64,000 nucleotides of DNA, taken from the NCBI GenBank assembly GCA_013396755.1, contig VWZF01003025.1, positions 621,002-685,001 on the forward strand, in the 5' to 3' direction. The notes beneath the pieces were generated by a model. That model was not told where the DNA came from, did not search any database, and was given only the letters and a program-made list of their open reading frames with translations. The position numbers and the translations under genes are program-made. Of this stretch, positions 11,901-23,855 are shown one piece after another. Position 1 is the first letter of the stretch; every line of letters starts with the position of its first letter. The stretch is from Sclerurus mexicanus (lineage: Eukaryota > Chordata > Aves > Passeriformes > Furnariidae).

Positions 11901-13979
11901 CTAAACCTGCTTTTGTTACCCTAGAGATATTTCACCTTAATGCTCCTTCCCCTGGGAGAAGGGAGCCAGGAGAGTTACCACTTTCAGCAGGTTTTGGATT
12001 TGACCTGGTGAAATTGAGAAAATTGAAATATTAAGGAGAGGGGAAATATTTTGAACGAGTTTGAAACATATATTTGATATCTACAAGACAATCAGTGTCC
12101 AAGAAAAGGAAGCCTTTCTTTGGTAACATACTGCTAAACCATGATTTTAAACAAAGAAGTGAAAATATTCTTTAAGTTACGAATGATTAACTACTGGGGG
12201 GTTTTAGGCCTACACAGTAGATCTGAATGAAAATCTGGTCAGGTTGGTTCTTGACAGAAATTATAAGAGCACTCTGGTCCTGCAGATCAGCAGAGATGAA
12301 AACCAGTTCTGTTACAGTCCAGAGAACGAAAGAGACTGTCCAAAATCTGCCTGAGTAGTGTGTGTGTCTTACAGTCACTGTTGCATCAAACAAACATCAG
12401 CTGTCACTTGTTAGGACCATTAACTAGACAAGTCCAAAATAAAACACAGACCAGAAAAGATACATCTTACATTCTATAAATTGTGTGGTCTGAAATCTAT
12501 TAAAGCTGACAGAGAAGAGGGCTCTGAATTGGTGAGCAGGCTGATTACACCTCGTTCTTTATTCCCTATTGACTTTGGGTATGCCATACCTTTCCATTTC
12601 CTAGAGAAATAAATTAAAAGTCAGAAGTAATTTGCCTGATGGAGGGTGCAGGTGGAATTTCGCTCAGACGGGCATTTGCACATTGTGAAATCCAATTTAA
12701 CCCCTTGATGGGTTATAGTTTATTTTCTTTTGTTGACAGCTTTGTGGCAGCTAAAATAGGAACCTGATTAAATAGAGACAGTGAGAGATTGAGGTCTTGT
12801 TCTAACAGCAGGAGGATCAAGGCCTCTAATCTTATCTCCCTGAACACTGAGATGAGCTGAGGATGCTGGCAGAGAGATAAGCTTGGCTGTTTTGAGCTAT
12901 AAAAGACCCCAAGAAAAGAGAAGAGGTGTGAGCTGGGGGAGATACTTTTCGCAGACACAAATAATACTGCCTGCTTTAAATACATTTGGGTCAAGTGCTT
13001 GGAATGGATAGGGTGTTATAAAAACAGTGATTTTATTTTACTGTATGGGCGTACATCAAAGTACAAATAATGAGTGCTTTCTCCTTCTTTACAAGGAAAA
13101 TACGCATCTGAAAATTCTTAAATACAATTCATAATTTATAATCTACCAGGAGCACAGTAATAACAGTAGAGGCCAAGTGGGAGGAGTGGAATTGCATCTT
13201 CTGTCAGTCAAACTTTTAAAATGTTTTGAATGTGGCAATAACATCAAATCACTGAGGAAAGCCTTTTGTCAGGTTCAATGTAGAGCTGTCCGTCCAGGAC
13301 TCCGTGTTTACTTTTTTGCTCATTTGTTTGGAATTAGCCAGAGAAATTAGAGAAGTTCTGTTCCTCTTCTTGTTGTAGTGATTGTTTACGTTTTCTCGGA
13401 ATACTTAGTTCCAGATAAAATTTCAGGATGTTAAATAGAATTGGGAAAGAATGAAGAAAGGAAAGGAAGGAGACAGCACTGGGCTTAGAATTAGTTCTCC
13501 TTGAGTTACTGGGAGAAAAAAATGGAAAGACTAGACCCAAACATACAAAATAAATAAGTAATTTTTTTTTTGGTGTGTGATGCTGAAGCCCAGGCTGAGC
13601 TTGGAGGGTAGCAGGGAAGGCAGGAGTGACTCTGCCTAGGCTGTGCATCCCAGGGTTGGGATATCAGGATACCACACGTGGCTGCTGGTTAGAAATTCAG
13701 CTCTAAGAACAGATGCAGAAAAAGAGGAGTATCAGGAACTTTCATTTTCACTAAATCAATTTTCTCGAGGCTAGAGGTTATTCTGGTTCTCCCCCAGATG
13801 ATGGGTTGTGCTTAAGGGAATTGAAAGGCTTTCGCTGATTTTTCATAGGGATAAATAGAGAGAAAACACCCTTTCTCACCCTATTAAGCATTTTTCACGT
13901 ACACTGACATTAATTTGACCCTCAGTTTGAAAGGACAGGTATTAGGGAAGGTGGAAGGTAATACATTACTTAAGTGCCA

Positions 13980-14260
13980 TTTAGTTTTAATTACTAATGG
14001 AATTGCTACATAGTAATCATATGACAGTTAAATATTATTAGGAGTTTGCTCATCATTATTGGAGTTTTGCCGCAATCTTAAATGGAAAAATGACTAAATC
14101 TATTATTTTTTTGCAAGAAAATTTATGCATTAGGCACTTATTATTAATTCTGTGCTAGGTCTGAAAAGAGATTGCACCCTTTAAGTGATAATTATGGGGT
14201 ATGTTGATTAGTAAATAATTTTCAAGGATTAAAGTTGCAATACCATAGTAGCTTTGAAAA
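13980..14260. other. AT-rich block with homeodomain-type cores, candidate regulatory DNA
   Basis: TAATTA cores occur at 13988-13993 and 14189-14194, with further ATTA motifs, 'tttatgcattaggcac' and 'ttgattagtaaataatt'. There is no coding potential and no repeat match. Calling it regulatory is inference from composition and motif content, because base composition alone raises the frequency of such motifs. Confidence 0.2.
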
Positions 14261-15376
14261 AGAATCCATTTTAATACGCACTTGGAGTGTACTTGAAGCA
14301 GAGACTGGAATTTATTTCGGTTTTTGTTTACTGAAATAAAAGTCAGAAGCAGAATGCTTGCCGAGTTTTGTTCAGGAAGGTTGTAAACTCTTCTTTAAAG
14401 GATGTTGCTGGGAAGTTGTCTTAAAATACGGACATCAATGCCAATTGCATAGATGAGCTTTTGCCAGATGCAAACACTATTTTTGGGGCTTTCTTTATTT
14501 TAGATAGATTTTAAACAGTCATTCTCAACATGCCTCAGGTAGGATGCTGAAGTACCAAGTGAGGGTGCTATTTTGGCTGCAATGCTCTGTGGGCAATTGT
14601 CCTTGGGCCTGAACTGCAGCAAGTGATGAACATTCTTTACACAACCACCCCTGGCTCCACCAGGGTGGTTTTTCTCAGGGATTTTTTTTGTCATTAAGTT
14701 GTCCTCGATGCACAAGCTGCTTTTTTTGCAGAGCGCAGGAGTTCTGCTGTTATCACAATCAGTAGTGTATTATTACCTAGGAGGGTCAACACTTTCCTGA
14801 CAGTCTTTGCTCTTCATTCACATGGAGATGGCATTATGGAAATGGCAGCTGTAATGGAAGATGATAACATCTCTGCAATTCCCATTCAAATCATAATTAC
14901 TTAGACAAGACAAACCTGCTTACAGGTGCTGTGAGAAACCTCACTGCTCTGTTCCCTGCTTTACTCAGAATGCTCTGCCTTGCCCTGGGAAGTTAATAAT
15001 TTCCTCTAAAAGGGAAGGGAGAGTTTAAAACAGGTGTGATTATACCAGCTGATTAGCATTCATTTCTCATTGTCACATCCTGAGAGAGGAATTTTTTATA
15101 CACTTTTTTTCTCCCCAGTTTTTGATTGTTTGGTGTAGCAATTCTAACACCCTCTCAGTATCATCTCTCCTCCTGTCTCTCATTTTCCAATCAATCCATG
15201 GCTGTAATATATGTCCAAGAAGGTCCTGTTAGACTTTCTGTGTTATATTTACTTAGTGGTGCGTGTGCCTCCAGCCAAACACTTGCATGCAAGTATCCAC
15301 ACACGTATGAGCATGCAGAGGAGCCAGTGGGATTGCCCTGAGCACTGTTGTAAGGACACTGAAGTGACACCCAACC

Positions 15377-15421
15377 CATGATCTCTGTGAGTCCCTCCCA
15401 ACTCACGACATTCTGTGATTC
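15377..15421 (+). mobile_element. CR1 3' tail remnant
   Basis: 'catgatctctgtgagtccct' followed by 'cccaactcacgacattctgt' and 'gattc' matches the last 45 or so bases of a CR1 element ('gatgatctt...gtcccttccaaccc...ccattctgtgattc'). It is very short and diverged, and the upstream boundary is uncertain. This is either a severely 5'-truncated insertion or the surviving end of an old one. Confidence 0.6.
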
Positions 15422-15639
15422 GAAATACCCAGTGACTTTTGACAGTTCTGGACGAAGGCCAAGGCAGAACGTTCAAAGAAGTTAATCAAAAGAAAAAAAA
15501 AAGGAGGAATAAACCGGTTTAATGTGTGATTTCTAACTTTGTGATAGATGCAGGAGATCTGTGGAAGACGATCCTTACAGGCTGTACTGCATCTCACTGC
15601 GCTTTGTGTCATCCTTTGTGAGTGTGAAGGACACGCTGA

Positions 15640-15960
15640 TGGTTTCCAGCTTTTCTATATTCATTCATCAATAATTGTTTAAATTATTCACCCTTAATTA
15701 TGCAACCACAGATCACTGTATTCCTAATCATACTTTGCTGAGTGCCATTTTTATTCTGATTGCATTTTAAATCTCATACAGAAGGACCTTTAACTCTTAT
15801 AAGCAAACAAATATGTTACTTTAGAAAGATCCTAAACCCTCCATGCACGAGTCAGATTTGGAAGCAGATTTATAACATAACAACCATTGTCATTGTTTGT
15901 TTGCATTACAGCATATTTTACTCCTAATGTCCTACAAAATACCCTGTTCACTTGATAGCA
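15640..15960. other. AT-rich candidate conserved non-coding block
   Basis: The TAATTA core at 15695-15700 sits inside 'cttaattatgcaaccacaga', which also contains a RUNX-type AACCACA at 15704-15710. Further ATTA and AATTATT motifs flank it. No coding frame or repeat is seen. The regulatory role is inferred from motif style only. Confidence 0.2.
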
Positions 15961-16844
15961 ATACAACTTTCAACAAATTAATTGCTAGAAGCCTTTGAAA
16001 GATCAAGCACACACAAGTGATGGCAGATGACTCTTTATCCCTCTCTTTAATTTGTTTTGGCCATTGATTAGAGTGTTTTAATCAGAGGAAGCACTGTGGA
16101 GAGTCGAATGTGCTGTGGGCAAGTTCTGTGGAAGAGTGATTTGACTCAATTCTCTGTGCAGGAGCCCTCACAGCCTGGGGTGGAGCTTTCAGGAGAATAA
16201 TTGAAAGCTTGCAACAGATCACTTCATAATGGGGTTTTGATATTAATTCACCTCAATATTGGGTTGACCCTGAGCCCACTCCCTCTATTCTGGGTGTAGT
16301 TCATGCTGCATTTCAACTTGGATCTCTCCAAGTAGAATGGCTGTGCTGTAAACTACAAACTATGCAGTTTTCCATATGGAATGATTGAGGGGTTGTATAT
16401 AAAAGCTTGACAACCGAACAGGAATTCTCAGGTTTATGAGGAGTTAACAAGATTGAGCAAACTGAAGAAGGCTCTAGAGCCTGAAGGTATTTGCACACCC
16501 CAGAGGTGTATTTTAAAATTGTTTTGATTTGCTCTGAGCGTTCATTGATCATGAAGGGAGGGTGCCCTTTACATACTCCTCATCAAGATGATGAAAACAC
16601 TGGAGTCAGGAATGACAAATGGGGGTGTATGAGCAAAGCTTTGCGAGTGGGATGATAAAGGCCAGGCTGTGTGTGCTATGAACCTTCCCAGCACATGGGC
16701 TGGCCTGTTGCTTCTCCCATTGACTTCAAAATAGGCCATGCACTTGTTCACCAACTGTAGCTCCCAAGCTCATTTGCAAACAATTATCTTATGAAGTTAT
16801 ATTAAACATAAAACAACCTCTTTTTCGAACAGCCTGGTCCCTGT

Positions 16845-16930
16845 AGCTCTTTGCAAGTGTGATAATTATGATTAGAGCGAGCACACTGAAGTATTAGACC
16901 TGTTTTGGATTTAATTACCTACAGTTTCAA
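16845..16930. other. short block with paired TAATTA cores
   Basis: 'gataattatgattag' at 16861-16875 combines a TAATTA core (16863-16868) with a GATTA core. A second TAATTA (16912-16917) lies about 50 bases on. This spacing resembles homeodomain-bound enhancers, but it is unproven. Confidence 0.2.
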
Positions 16931-18626
16931 ATCAAAGGACGGTTAAAAACATTCCATGGGTGGTTTAGTTATGTAGGAAAAAATAACTCCAGGTTCACTC
17001 CTCCAGTTTTGGTGCTGGGGGTTAAAGCTGTAACACGCACAGGGTTTGTGTGTGGCTTGCTTTGTGCCACAGCACACTGAGCGTCACCTTTGGGGCGAGC
17101 CCAGGCAGCTGCCCTGGCCTCCCAACCGAGCCGTGGCACCAGCTGCCTTTCCTTCAGGTGTGTGCTCTGTCCTGTCCCTGTCACACGCCCCTGAAAAGCC
17201 TGTCTCAACACACAGACTTGATTTCAAATAGATGTGCAGAGCTCCAGTTGAGGCCGGAGCTATTTCTGGAGACAAGGCTCTTGGGGCTACGGAGTTAACA
17301 TGGAGCTTTCTAAATGGGTTGAAACTGTCTGCTAGGGCAATTACAGCTGGGGAATTGCTGCAGAGTGGAATCTTCCTGGAGCCTTGAAAATGCAGATTCT
17401 GGCTTCTACTTCACTTTTCTATTTATTTTTTTTTTTAAAAACCCAACCAGCCAACCAAAAATAAAAACAACAAACCCCATCAATTCAGAAGCGCATAAAA
17501 TCCGCAATGAAAAAGTTTGGACGTGCTGAAAAAGATGAGCGATTAAGATGGGCCTAATTCCAAAGCAATCCAGGACACTTGGCAAAGTAGGTGAAAACAG
17601 TTTGTTTTTCGCTTCTGATCAGAAGCATTTCAATATGCTTTCAGTAAGAGAGACTTCCAACACAGGAAAAGGGGTTCTGGGTGTCTCGGAGATGTTGATG
17701 CACCATCAGTGCCGTGTGTGCTCCCGCTAGGATGAGGTGTGTGCCTGGGGGGTGCAGTGCCAGGGGGATTCTTGGTCAGGGGAGAGAATGCAGCAGGATG
17801 AATGATGGGAGGTCTGTCAGACACCACTGAAACACACAGGACATAACCTGCCTCTTAGCACCTGCTTTCCGAGGAGAGTCTCCTGTTCTCATCTTGGTGC
17901 AGATTCCCCCAGCGTGCGGGTGGGTTGCTCTGTCCCTGAGAGTTTCCCAGCACCCAAGCACAAAGTGCAGAGCTGTCGGGGCACCGGGAAAGCACGAGGG
18001 CGAGGCAGGATTTCTTGAGGTTTACTCTGGTGCCTACATTTTGTAGAAGGGGGGAATGTGGCTTTGGAATGACTTGTGCAAACCAAGGGGAGCTACGTAT
18101 GCTGCTCCTGGGTGTGTGCTCAGGCACCCGAAGGGGCAACAGGAGTATGGCAGCTGTCGCTGCGCTCTCCGTGGCATTTATCCTGCTTTTTTTGGGAAGG
18201 AATGATTCACAGTCTAGATGAAGGGGTAGCTCGCTTTTGTGTCCAGATTGGGCTTTTCAGTCAGCCAGGAACGAAACTGTTTAATTCTAGAAACACATAG
18301 AGGTTCACTCTGGGCATCGGTGAAAATAAAGAGTTAAAGTTTCTGTGGAATAAGTGATTTCTGTATTAGCAGTTAAGATGTTGCCAGCATTTAGATGCAT
18401 AAATTTTACATTTTTACTTTCACATTTTGGCCTTCTATTATTTCTGTCATTGTACATTACTGGAATCCCTCGTGTTTCTCTGAGGTCTGAACTTTTTTCA
18501 ATTAATTAAATCAATATATTAAGGGACTTGGTCAGAGTCAAGAAGTATCTAGGAGGGGTATTTGGCTTCTTAGTCAAGGAGACAAAAGATACAGTGAGAT
18601 TCAATGGATGATGTCAAAGCCTGGGA

Positions 18627-18652
18627 AGTTTAGTTTAGTTCAGTTTAGTTTA
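18627..18652. repeat. imperfect (GTTTA)n pentanucleotide repeat
   Basis: Four GTTTA units, with one GTTCA variant in the middle, reading 'agtttagtttagttcagttt' and then 'agttta'. It is not the telomeric hexamer. Confidence 0.75.
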
Positions 18653-19043
18653 CAAACAAGGTGATTTTTGTTTTTCAGAGAAGATAAGTAACAACTGAAT
18701 CGATTTGCCAATAGTTTATTTCCTTCCATGTCAGTTTGATTTTGACTTCTTGGTTGGGATTTTTTTTTTTTGTTTGGGTTTGGTTTTTTCATTGAACAGT
18801 TTTAACTTTTTTGAAACCCCAACTTTAAAATGGGATTTGTTGAAGGAATGTCCTGGTCTGTCATCATGTCTGGGCTTTGTTATTTCTAAATTTATAAGTG
18901 CCATTTGTTCTGGTGGCCCCAGCCTTTTAAAGCACGTAGGTACATGAGTTGAGGGGGACCTCAAGGCCTGGGATTAAGTTGTTTATCTGTATGTATTTGT
19001 AACAATTAATACTGTGGAGATGAAACTTGGTGTGTGTTAAGAG

Positions 19044-19092
19044 AGTATCATCTTGGTGCAAATTAAGTCAGTATCATCTTGGTGCAAATTAA
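19044..19092 (+). repeat. two-copy direct repeat, 23 bases, period 26
   Basis: 'agtatcatcttggtgcaaat' plus 'taa' occurs at 19044-19066 and again, identically, at 19070-19092, separated by three bases (gtc). Exact identity suggests a recent local duplication. Confidence 0.9.
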
Positions 19093-19766
19093 CTTGTAGC
19101 TGTTTATTAAAATGTTCTCCCTGAAGCGTCGTGTTGGTTGCTGTGTGAGGAGGACGTCTGGACCAGATGGACCTGGGTCTGAGTATTACACAGTGTTCGG
19201 TTCATCTCTGCAGCATTCTGTCCAGCACATCTGCCCAGGGAACATGCTCAGAGAGGGCTTGCATTAAATGATTTAGTTTTTTATTTCATATCTACTCATT
19301 TTTCATTGGTAGTAACCTTTTTCCTTGTTAGGAAAATGTTATTATTTGTGTAAGAAATTTCCAGGTTAAAATAGTATTTATAAAGAGCAATACAATAGCC
19401 TGTTCCATGCTTTTGGGAATGACTGGAATAATACAGATATTAACTTTGGTTTAGGGCATAACTGGGAATTATTGTTCCTGTAAGCTCTGTCATATGTGCA
19501 GCTGAATAGATTCAGGTGCATCTTGGAAGTAGCTTTTCAGCCTTCCTTTCTGGGGAAGGAATGTTGGACATTCTGAAGTGGTGCTTTCCTCTAAATACAG
19601 AAACCTGTTCTGTCTTAATTTCATTTCTAGTAAACCCATTTTATGAACCAAACCTTCAAAACAAAAAATTTTCAGGGAATGCAGGTCTCCTTTTGAGTGT
19701 TATCTCCCCAGTAGCCAGAAATGTTGACAATAGTAATTCTGGGTGTCTTCTACAGTAACTTGTGGT

Positions 19767-19999
19767 TAGAATCACAGTATCACAGAATGGTGTGGGTGAA
19801 AGGGATCTTAAATCTCATCTCATCCCACCCCCTGCCATGAGCAGGGACACCTTTCACCAGCCCAGGTTGCTCCAAGCCCCGTCCAACCTGGCCTTGGACA
19901 CTCCCAGGGATCCAGGGGCAGCCACAGCTTCTCTGGGCACCCTGTGCCAGGGCCTGCCCACACTCCCAGGGAAGGATTCCTTCCCGATCTCTAACCTAA
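19767..19999 (-). mobile_element. CR1 LINE 3' fragment
   Basis: Reverse-complement CR1. The tail 'tagaatcacagtatcacaga' at 19767 is followed by 'aagggatcttaaatctcatc', the GC-rich block 'ccctgccatgagcagggaca', and then 'ggcagccacagcttctctgg'. It ends near 'gattccttcccgatctctaa', so it is 5'-truncated at about 230 bases. Same subfamily as the copies at 5127, 36747 and 42490. The 118-codon plus-strand frame 19762-20118 is an antisense read-through of this repeat and not a gene. Confidence 0.95.
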
Positions 20000-22900
20000 G
20001 CAGACGCAGAGGTGATACTGATTTCGGCTTAACAGTGTGTTCCGTACACAATCAGGTGCGGGGTTTTGAGTTTTGTCTCAGCAACATTTTAGAATTTGTG
20101 AATCAGTTTCCAAGGTAGCTCGTGCCCTGCTGAATCGCACTGCAGGGCATCCCCCCTTACCCTGTCATGTTTCCTCGCAGGAGAGCAGCCACCACAGGAA
20201 AACCAGCACCGCAAGCTTTGTGTTAACTCTGCCACCACAGATCCCCAAGTGGCCGTTCGGATGAATGAAGGTGGATAACTAAGCTGGCAAGAAGCTCAGT
20301 GGTTGGAATAAAAACAGCCTCAGCTTTTCACATCATACCCTTCTCTAATGTAATTAAATTCTGAGTCATAGACCTGGAGTGAGGCACGATTCCAACTGGT
20401 GCTGCGCTTCCTGAAGGTCAGCTGGAGAGCACTGTATTTCATCGAGTGCAGCCGAGAGAGATGCAAGTTCCCTGGTTAGGTTTGCATTTGAAGAGCTTCT
20501 CAAGGCCTAACTTGGTTGGGAAATTGCTCATTTAAGCAATAAAACACAATAACATATGACACTGCTGCTTAAAGTTGTCATATATGGAGGAGTGCATGTG
20601 AAAGAGAAAGAGAAAGTGATTCAGATTCTCCTTTTGCCAGGTTTTGTTAAGCAGTGGTGTCAGTGCTCTGGCTTGTCCTGTTGCTCTTCTAAAATAATGA
20701 ATAGCATTCAAAATGTCTTTGATTCATCTCCCCATATTTATAGGTGTGGATTTAGTGTTAAGTCTTGCCAGCTTTTCTTTTTTTCCTGAACATCCTGTTC
20801 CTGCTTTTGTTAGGTTTTATCACTTAGTCATATCTGATGAGGTGAGGCAATTCCTGCCTCTCCCACTGGGTGAGAGAATCCAGCTGATCATCAGGATCCA
20901 AGGTATGGCCTCACCAGTGCCGAGCTCCGTCACTTCCCTAGTTCTGCTCATTATGACATGTATATGGACATATAGATAATGATCCATCATGTCTTCATAC
21001 AGTATCTTATTATTTTCCATAAGTACCAGGTCCTTCAAAACAGTCTTATCCTTGCAGGTCACTTCCCATCTCTGCCATTCGCTTGAGAGCACAACCTGCA
21101 TCATAATATGTCTCTATACATTCCATATCAATAGGAAAAGAGATTTGGAGGTATGTAAATATGTACAGTAGAGGTTTGAGATTGACAGTTCTCAGTGCCA
21201 AATTGAACAAGAGCAACTTGGACATGACTGCGTGTGAGGAACAGGTGAGACTGACACTTGTGTCACTCGCAGGAAATGATTTCAGGGTTAAAGAGAAAAA
21301 GCTTGTAACAATGTCTGAAGAAGTTGCAGTCAGTCTTTAGGAGCTGCTCAGAAACCCAAACTCACTGTGATTTTTCAGAACTGCCTAATTTCTTTATGAA
21401 TAATCTGTTTACTTCTGACAAGTGCCTGTTGTATCCTCAGACAAGTATTTTCAATTAAATTAGACCTAGGTTCTCATACAATTATCTGTTTTGCAATGTT
21501 CATCTCAGCTTCCATGGATGTTGATGCTTTACAGATGTAGTGGGCAGTGACAATACAGTTTTTCATTCATAGCTTCACTGGGAACCACTGAAAGTCTCTG
21601 CCAGAAGTTCCAGGGTGAGTACAGTCATTCTCTTGTATCTTTGTTCATGATCACGTGGCCTTTTTCCCCCATTTAACATCTCCAAGGAAGAGTTCACCAA
21701 ATAAACTGTTCAGCACAGACTAAGGAGCATGGCAGGAGTCTGCTGAGTCCTTTAATTGATGTCCATTAAAAGTGCAAAGCTCCTGTGCTATGATCAGACA
21801 CCCTGAGATGCACCTACAAAGGGTCTGGATTCCATTAATTCAGTGGATGCTGCTTCATGGGTAATGAAAAATTGAGCAAGCTTTGACCAAACCTGGGGAA
21901 CATAACTCAGCAGTTAGCCATGGAAACCCAATTAAAATACTTTCCATGTACTTGTTTTTAAATATTCATGCTATTGAACCATTCCCACTTAATGCATAAA
22001 TGACAACATAATATCCAACTGCAGCAGTTGGCGGAAGCCATTTTAAGTAGCAGTTTAACAAACAGAGATGGATTTTAATTTGCAATGCCAGTTGAGCTGT
22101 AATAAAAACTAGTATTCCAGCTGTGAAACAAAAAAAAATAAAACCCAGCTTGGTTTAGAGTTATTTACAGATGTGTAAGGATTTTATTTTTCTTTTCCTA
22201 AGCCATACAATGGAATCATTTGGTCATTATTCCTTTTCAGAACCATTTGTATCAGATGCCCTTCCTACCCCTAATTCCTGAAATCAAACTCCAGAGAAAG
22301 TACACATTAAAATATTATGGCAATTCTTAAGTGTTCATTGATTAGAGAATTCAATTTCCTCTTGGAAATGTTACCGTTCAGTGTTAATATAGCTGTTTAC
22401 TTGTTTTTATGGACTGTGATGAGCTTCTGTTGACTTTGAGATAAATCCTATACTGCTGTCTTTGAATGATTTCCATGCGCTGGCATTGTTGCTGTCTCCT
22501 GGAGTGTTATTAGGATTCTTGCAACTTTGATTTCTGTTTGTTTATCCTTCTCAAAATATCAGTTGCTGGAATCATGGTATTTTGTGAAAGCGTTAGTGCT
22601 TTTTCTTTATGGACAGAATAATACTGAAATTCCCAGTTGTGTGACAGGAAAGGCTGCAAGTAAGAGCCAAGCACATCCTTGAAATCTCTTCAGAAAATGC
22701 AAAGAAACAAAAAATTCCAAGCTTTTCCTTCCACTGGGTCGGGGCAAGGAGAAGACAGGATCACCCGTTCTATAGCAAAGCTGGAGGAGCAGCTCTTGGT
22801 GCATTCCAGTGAGCAAGAGAAGTTGTCACTAACTAGAACAGTGACCTTCCTGCCCTGCTTTCTGGCTTTATTTAACACATGCACCATTATGATCTGAAGA

Positions 22901-23339
22901 TTCATCTGTAGCTAAACATAAGCTCCCAAAATGTTCATTGCCCTGGGAAGGGTTAGATGAAATACTTTTATTATTTGGATGAAGGAATTTAGCCAGTTCT
23001 CTTGCTTTGCAGTTAGTTTTTTGTTTGTTTGTATCAACATAGTCTTATTAGAATTCAAACAAAGACTGTATTGTAAACCAAGCACTCAGGGGCCTGCAAA
23101 CAAGAGCAGAGCAGCAAAGTTCCCAGAGAGGACAGTTTGCAGAACTAACTCATAAGCCTGGAGTGCTGTAATGAAAGAGTAAAGGTCAGAAAATAAATGG
23201 GGGCAACTCCAAAGACGCTGCAAAGTTGGGTTTAGACGCCTGAAATACACAGGTAAACAAGGGGGAAGGCAAACAGGTGTGGTGTTGGAAATCAGGCTCT
23301 GTTAGAGGATAGGAGAGGATACAAGAAGAGAAGACAGCC
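20000..23339. other. unique non-coding sequence
   Basis: No gene recognised. The block 21860-22110 is AT-rich, with homeodomain and octamer-like words, and is listed separately. An A-rich tract lies at 22129-22142. No CR1 was found before 23340. Confidence 0.5.
21860..22110. other. candidate conserved non-coding block
   Basis: Contains 'cccaattaaaatac', 'aaatattcatgctattg', 'taatgcataaatgac' and 'ttttaatttgcaatgcc'. These are the sort of POU/homeodomain words common in vertebrate developmental enhancers. No coding frame or repeat. Inference from style only. Confidence 0.22.
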
Positions 23340-23855
23340 GGGATGCACCGGGAAGAGTGTGGGCAGCAGGTCAGGGAGGGGATCCTGCCCCTCCACTCAG
23401 CCCTGCTGGGGCCACATCTGGAGTGCTGTGAGCAATTCTGGTCTCCACAGACCAAGAAAGGGGGTCCAGCAGAGGCCACAAAAATGATGAGGGGTTTGGG
23501 CCATCTCTCTTGTGAGGAGACACTGAGGGAGCTGGGCCTGGTTAGTCTGGAGAAGATAAGACTGAGAGTGGATCTCATTAATGCATGGAAATACCTCAAA
23601 GGTGGGTGTCAGAGGAGGGTGCCAGGCTCTGTTCACTGGTGTCCTGTGACAGGAAGAACTAAAACATAAGAAGTTCCACACCAACACAAGGAAGAACTTC
23701 TTCACATTGAGGGTGGCAGAGCACTGGAGACATTCCAAACCCACGTGGACACGTTCCTGTGTCACCTGCTCCAGGTGACCCTGCCTTCGCAGGGGCATTG
23801 GACTGGAGGAACTCCAGAGGTCCCTTCCCACCCTAATTATTCTGTGACTCTGTGT
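23340..23855 (+). mobile_element. CR1 LINE 3' fragment (third subfamily), about 0.5 kb
   Basis: Sense-strand CR1: 'ctgctggggccacatctgga', 'ttctggtctccacagaccaa', 'ctgggcctggttagtctgga', 'gaagaacttcttcacattga', 'ggcattggactggaggaact', 'aggtcccttcccaccctaat' and the tail 'tattctgtgactctgtg'. It covers the end of the ORF2 region plus the 3' untranslated segment, with no intact ORF. Its end ('ggactggaggaactccagag') sets it apart from the other CR1 types here. The open frames 23186-23599 and 23397-23831 (both minus) are antisense products of this repeat. Confidence 0.94.

Larger units (their letters stand above)
7746..15376. other. unique non-coding sequence, repeat-poor
   Basis: About 7.6 kb with no CR1 match and no recognisable exon. 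It contains a (TG)6 run at 8923-8934 and several poly(T) runs. AT-rich blocks at 13980-14260 and 14750-14920 look like conserved non-coding DNA. Open frames such as 8786-9184 (minus) and 13334-13648 (minus) show no domain features. Confidence 0.5.
15422..19766. other. unique non-coding sequence
   Basis: No gene recognised. It holds AT-rich motif blocks at 15640-15960 and 16845-16930 (listed separately), a GC-richer patch at 17040-17300 with several overlapping short frames but no domain, a (GTTTA)n run near 18627 and a small tandem duplication at 19044-19092. Confidence 0.5.
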
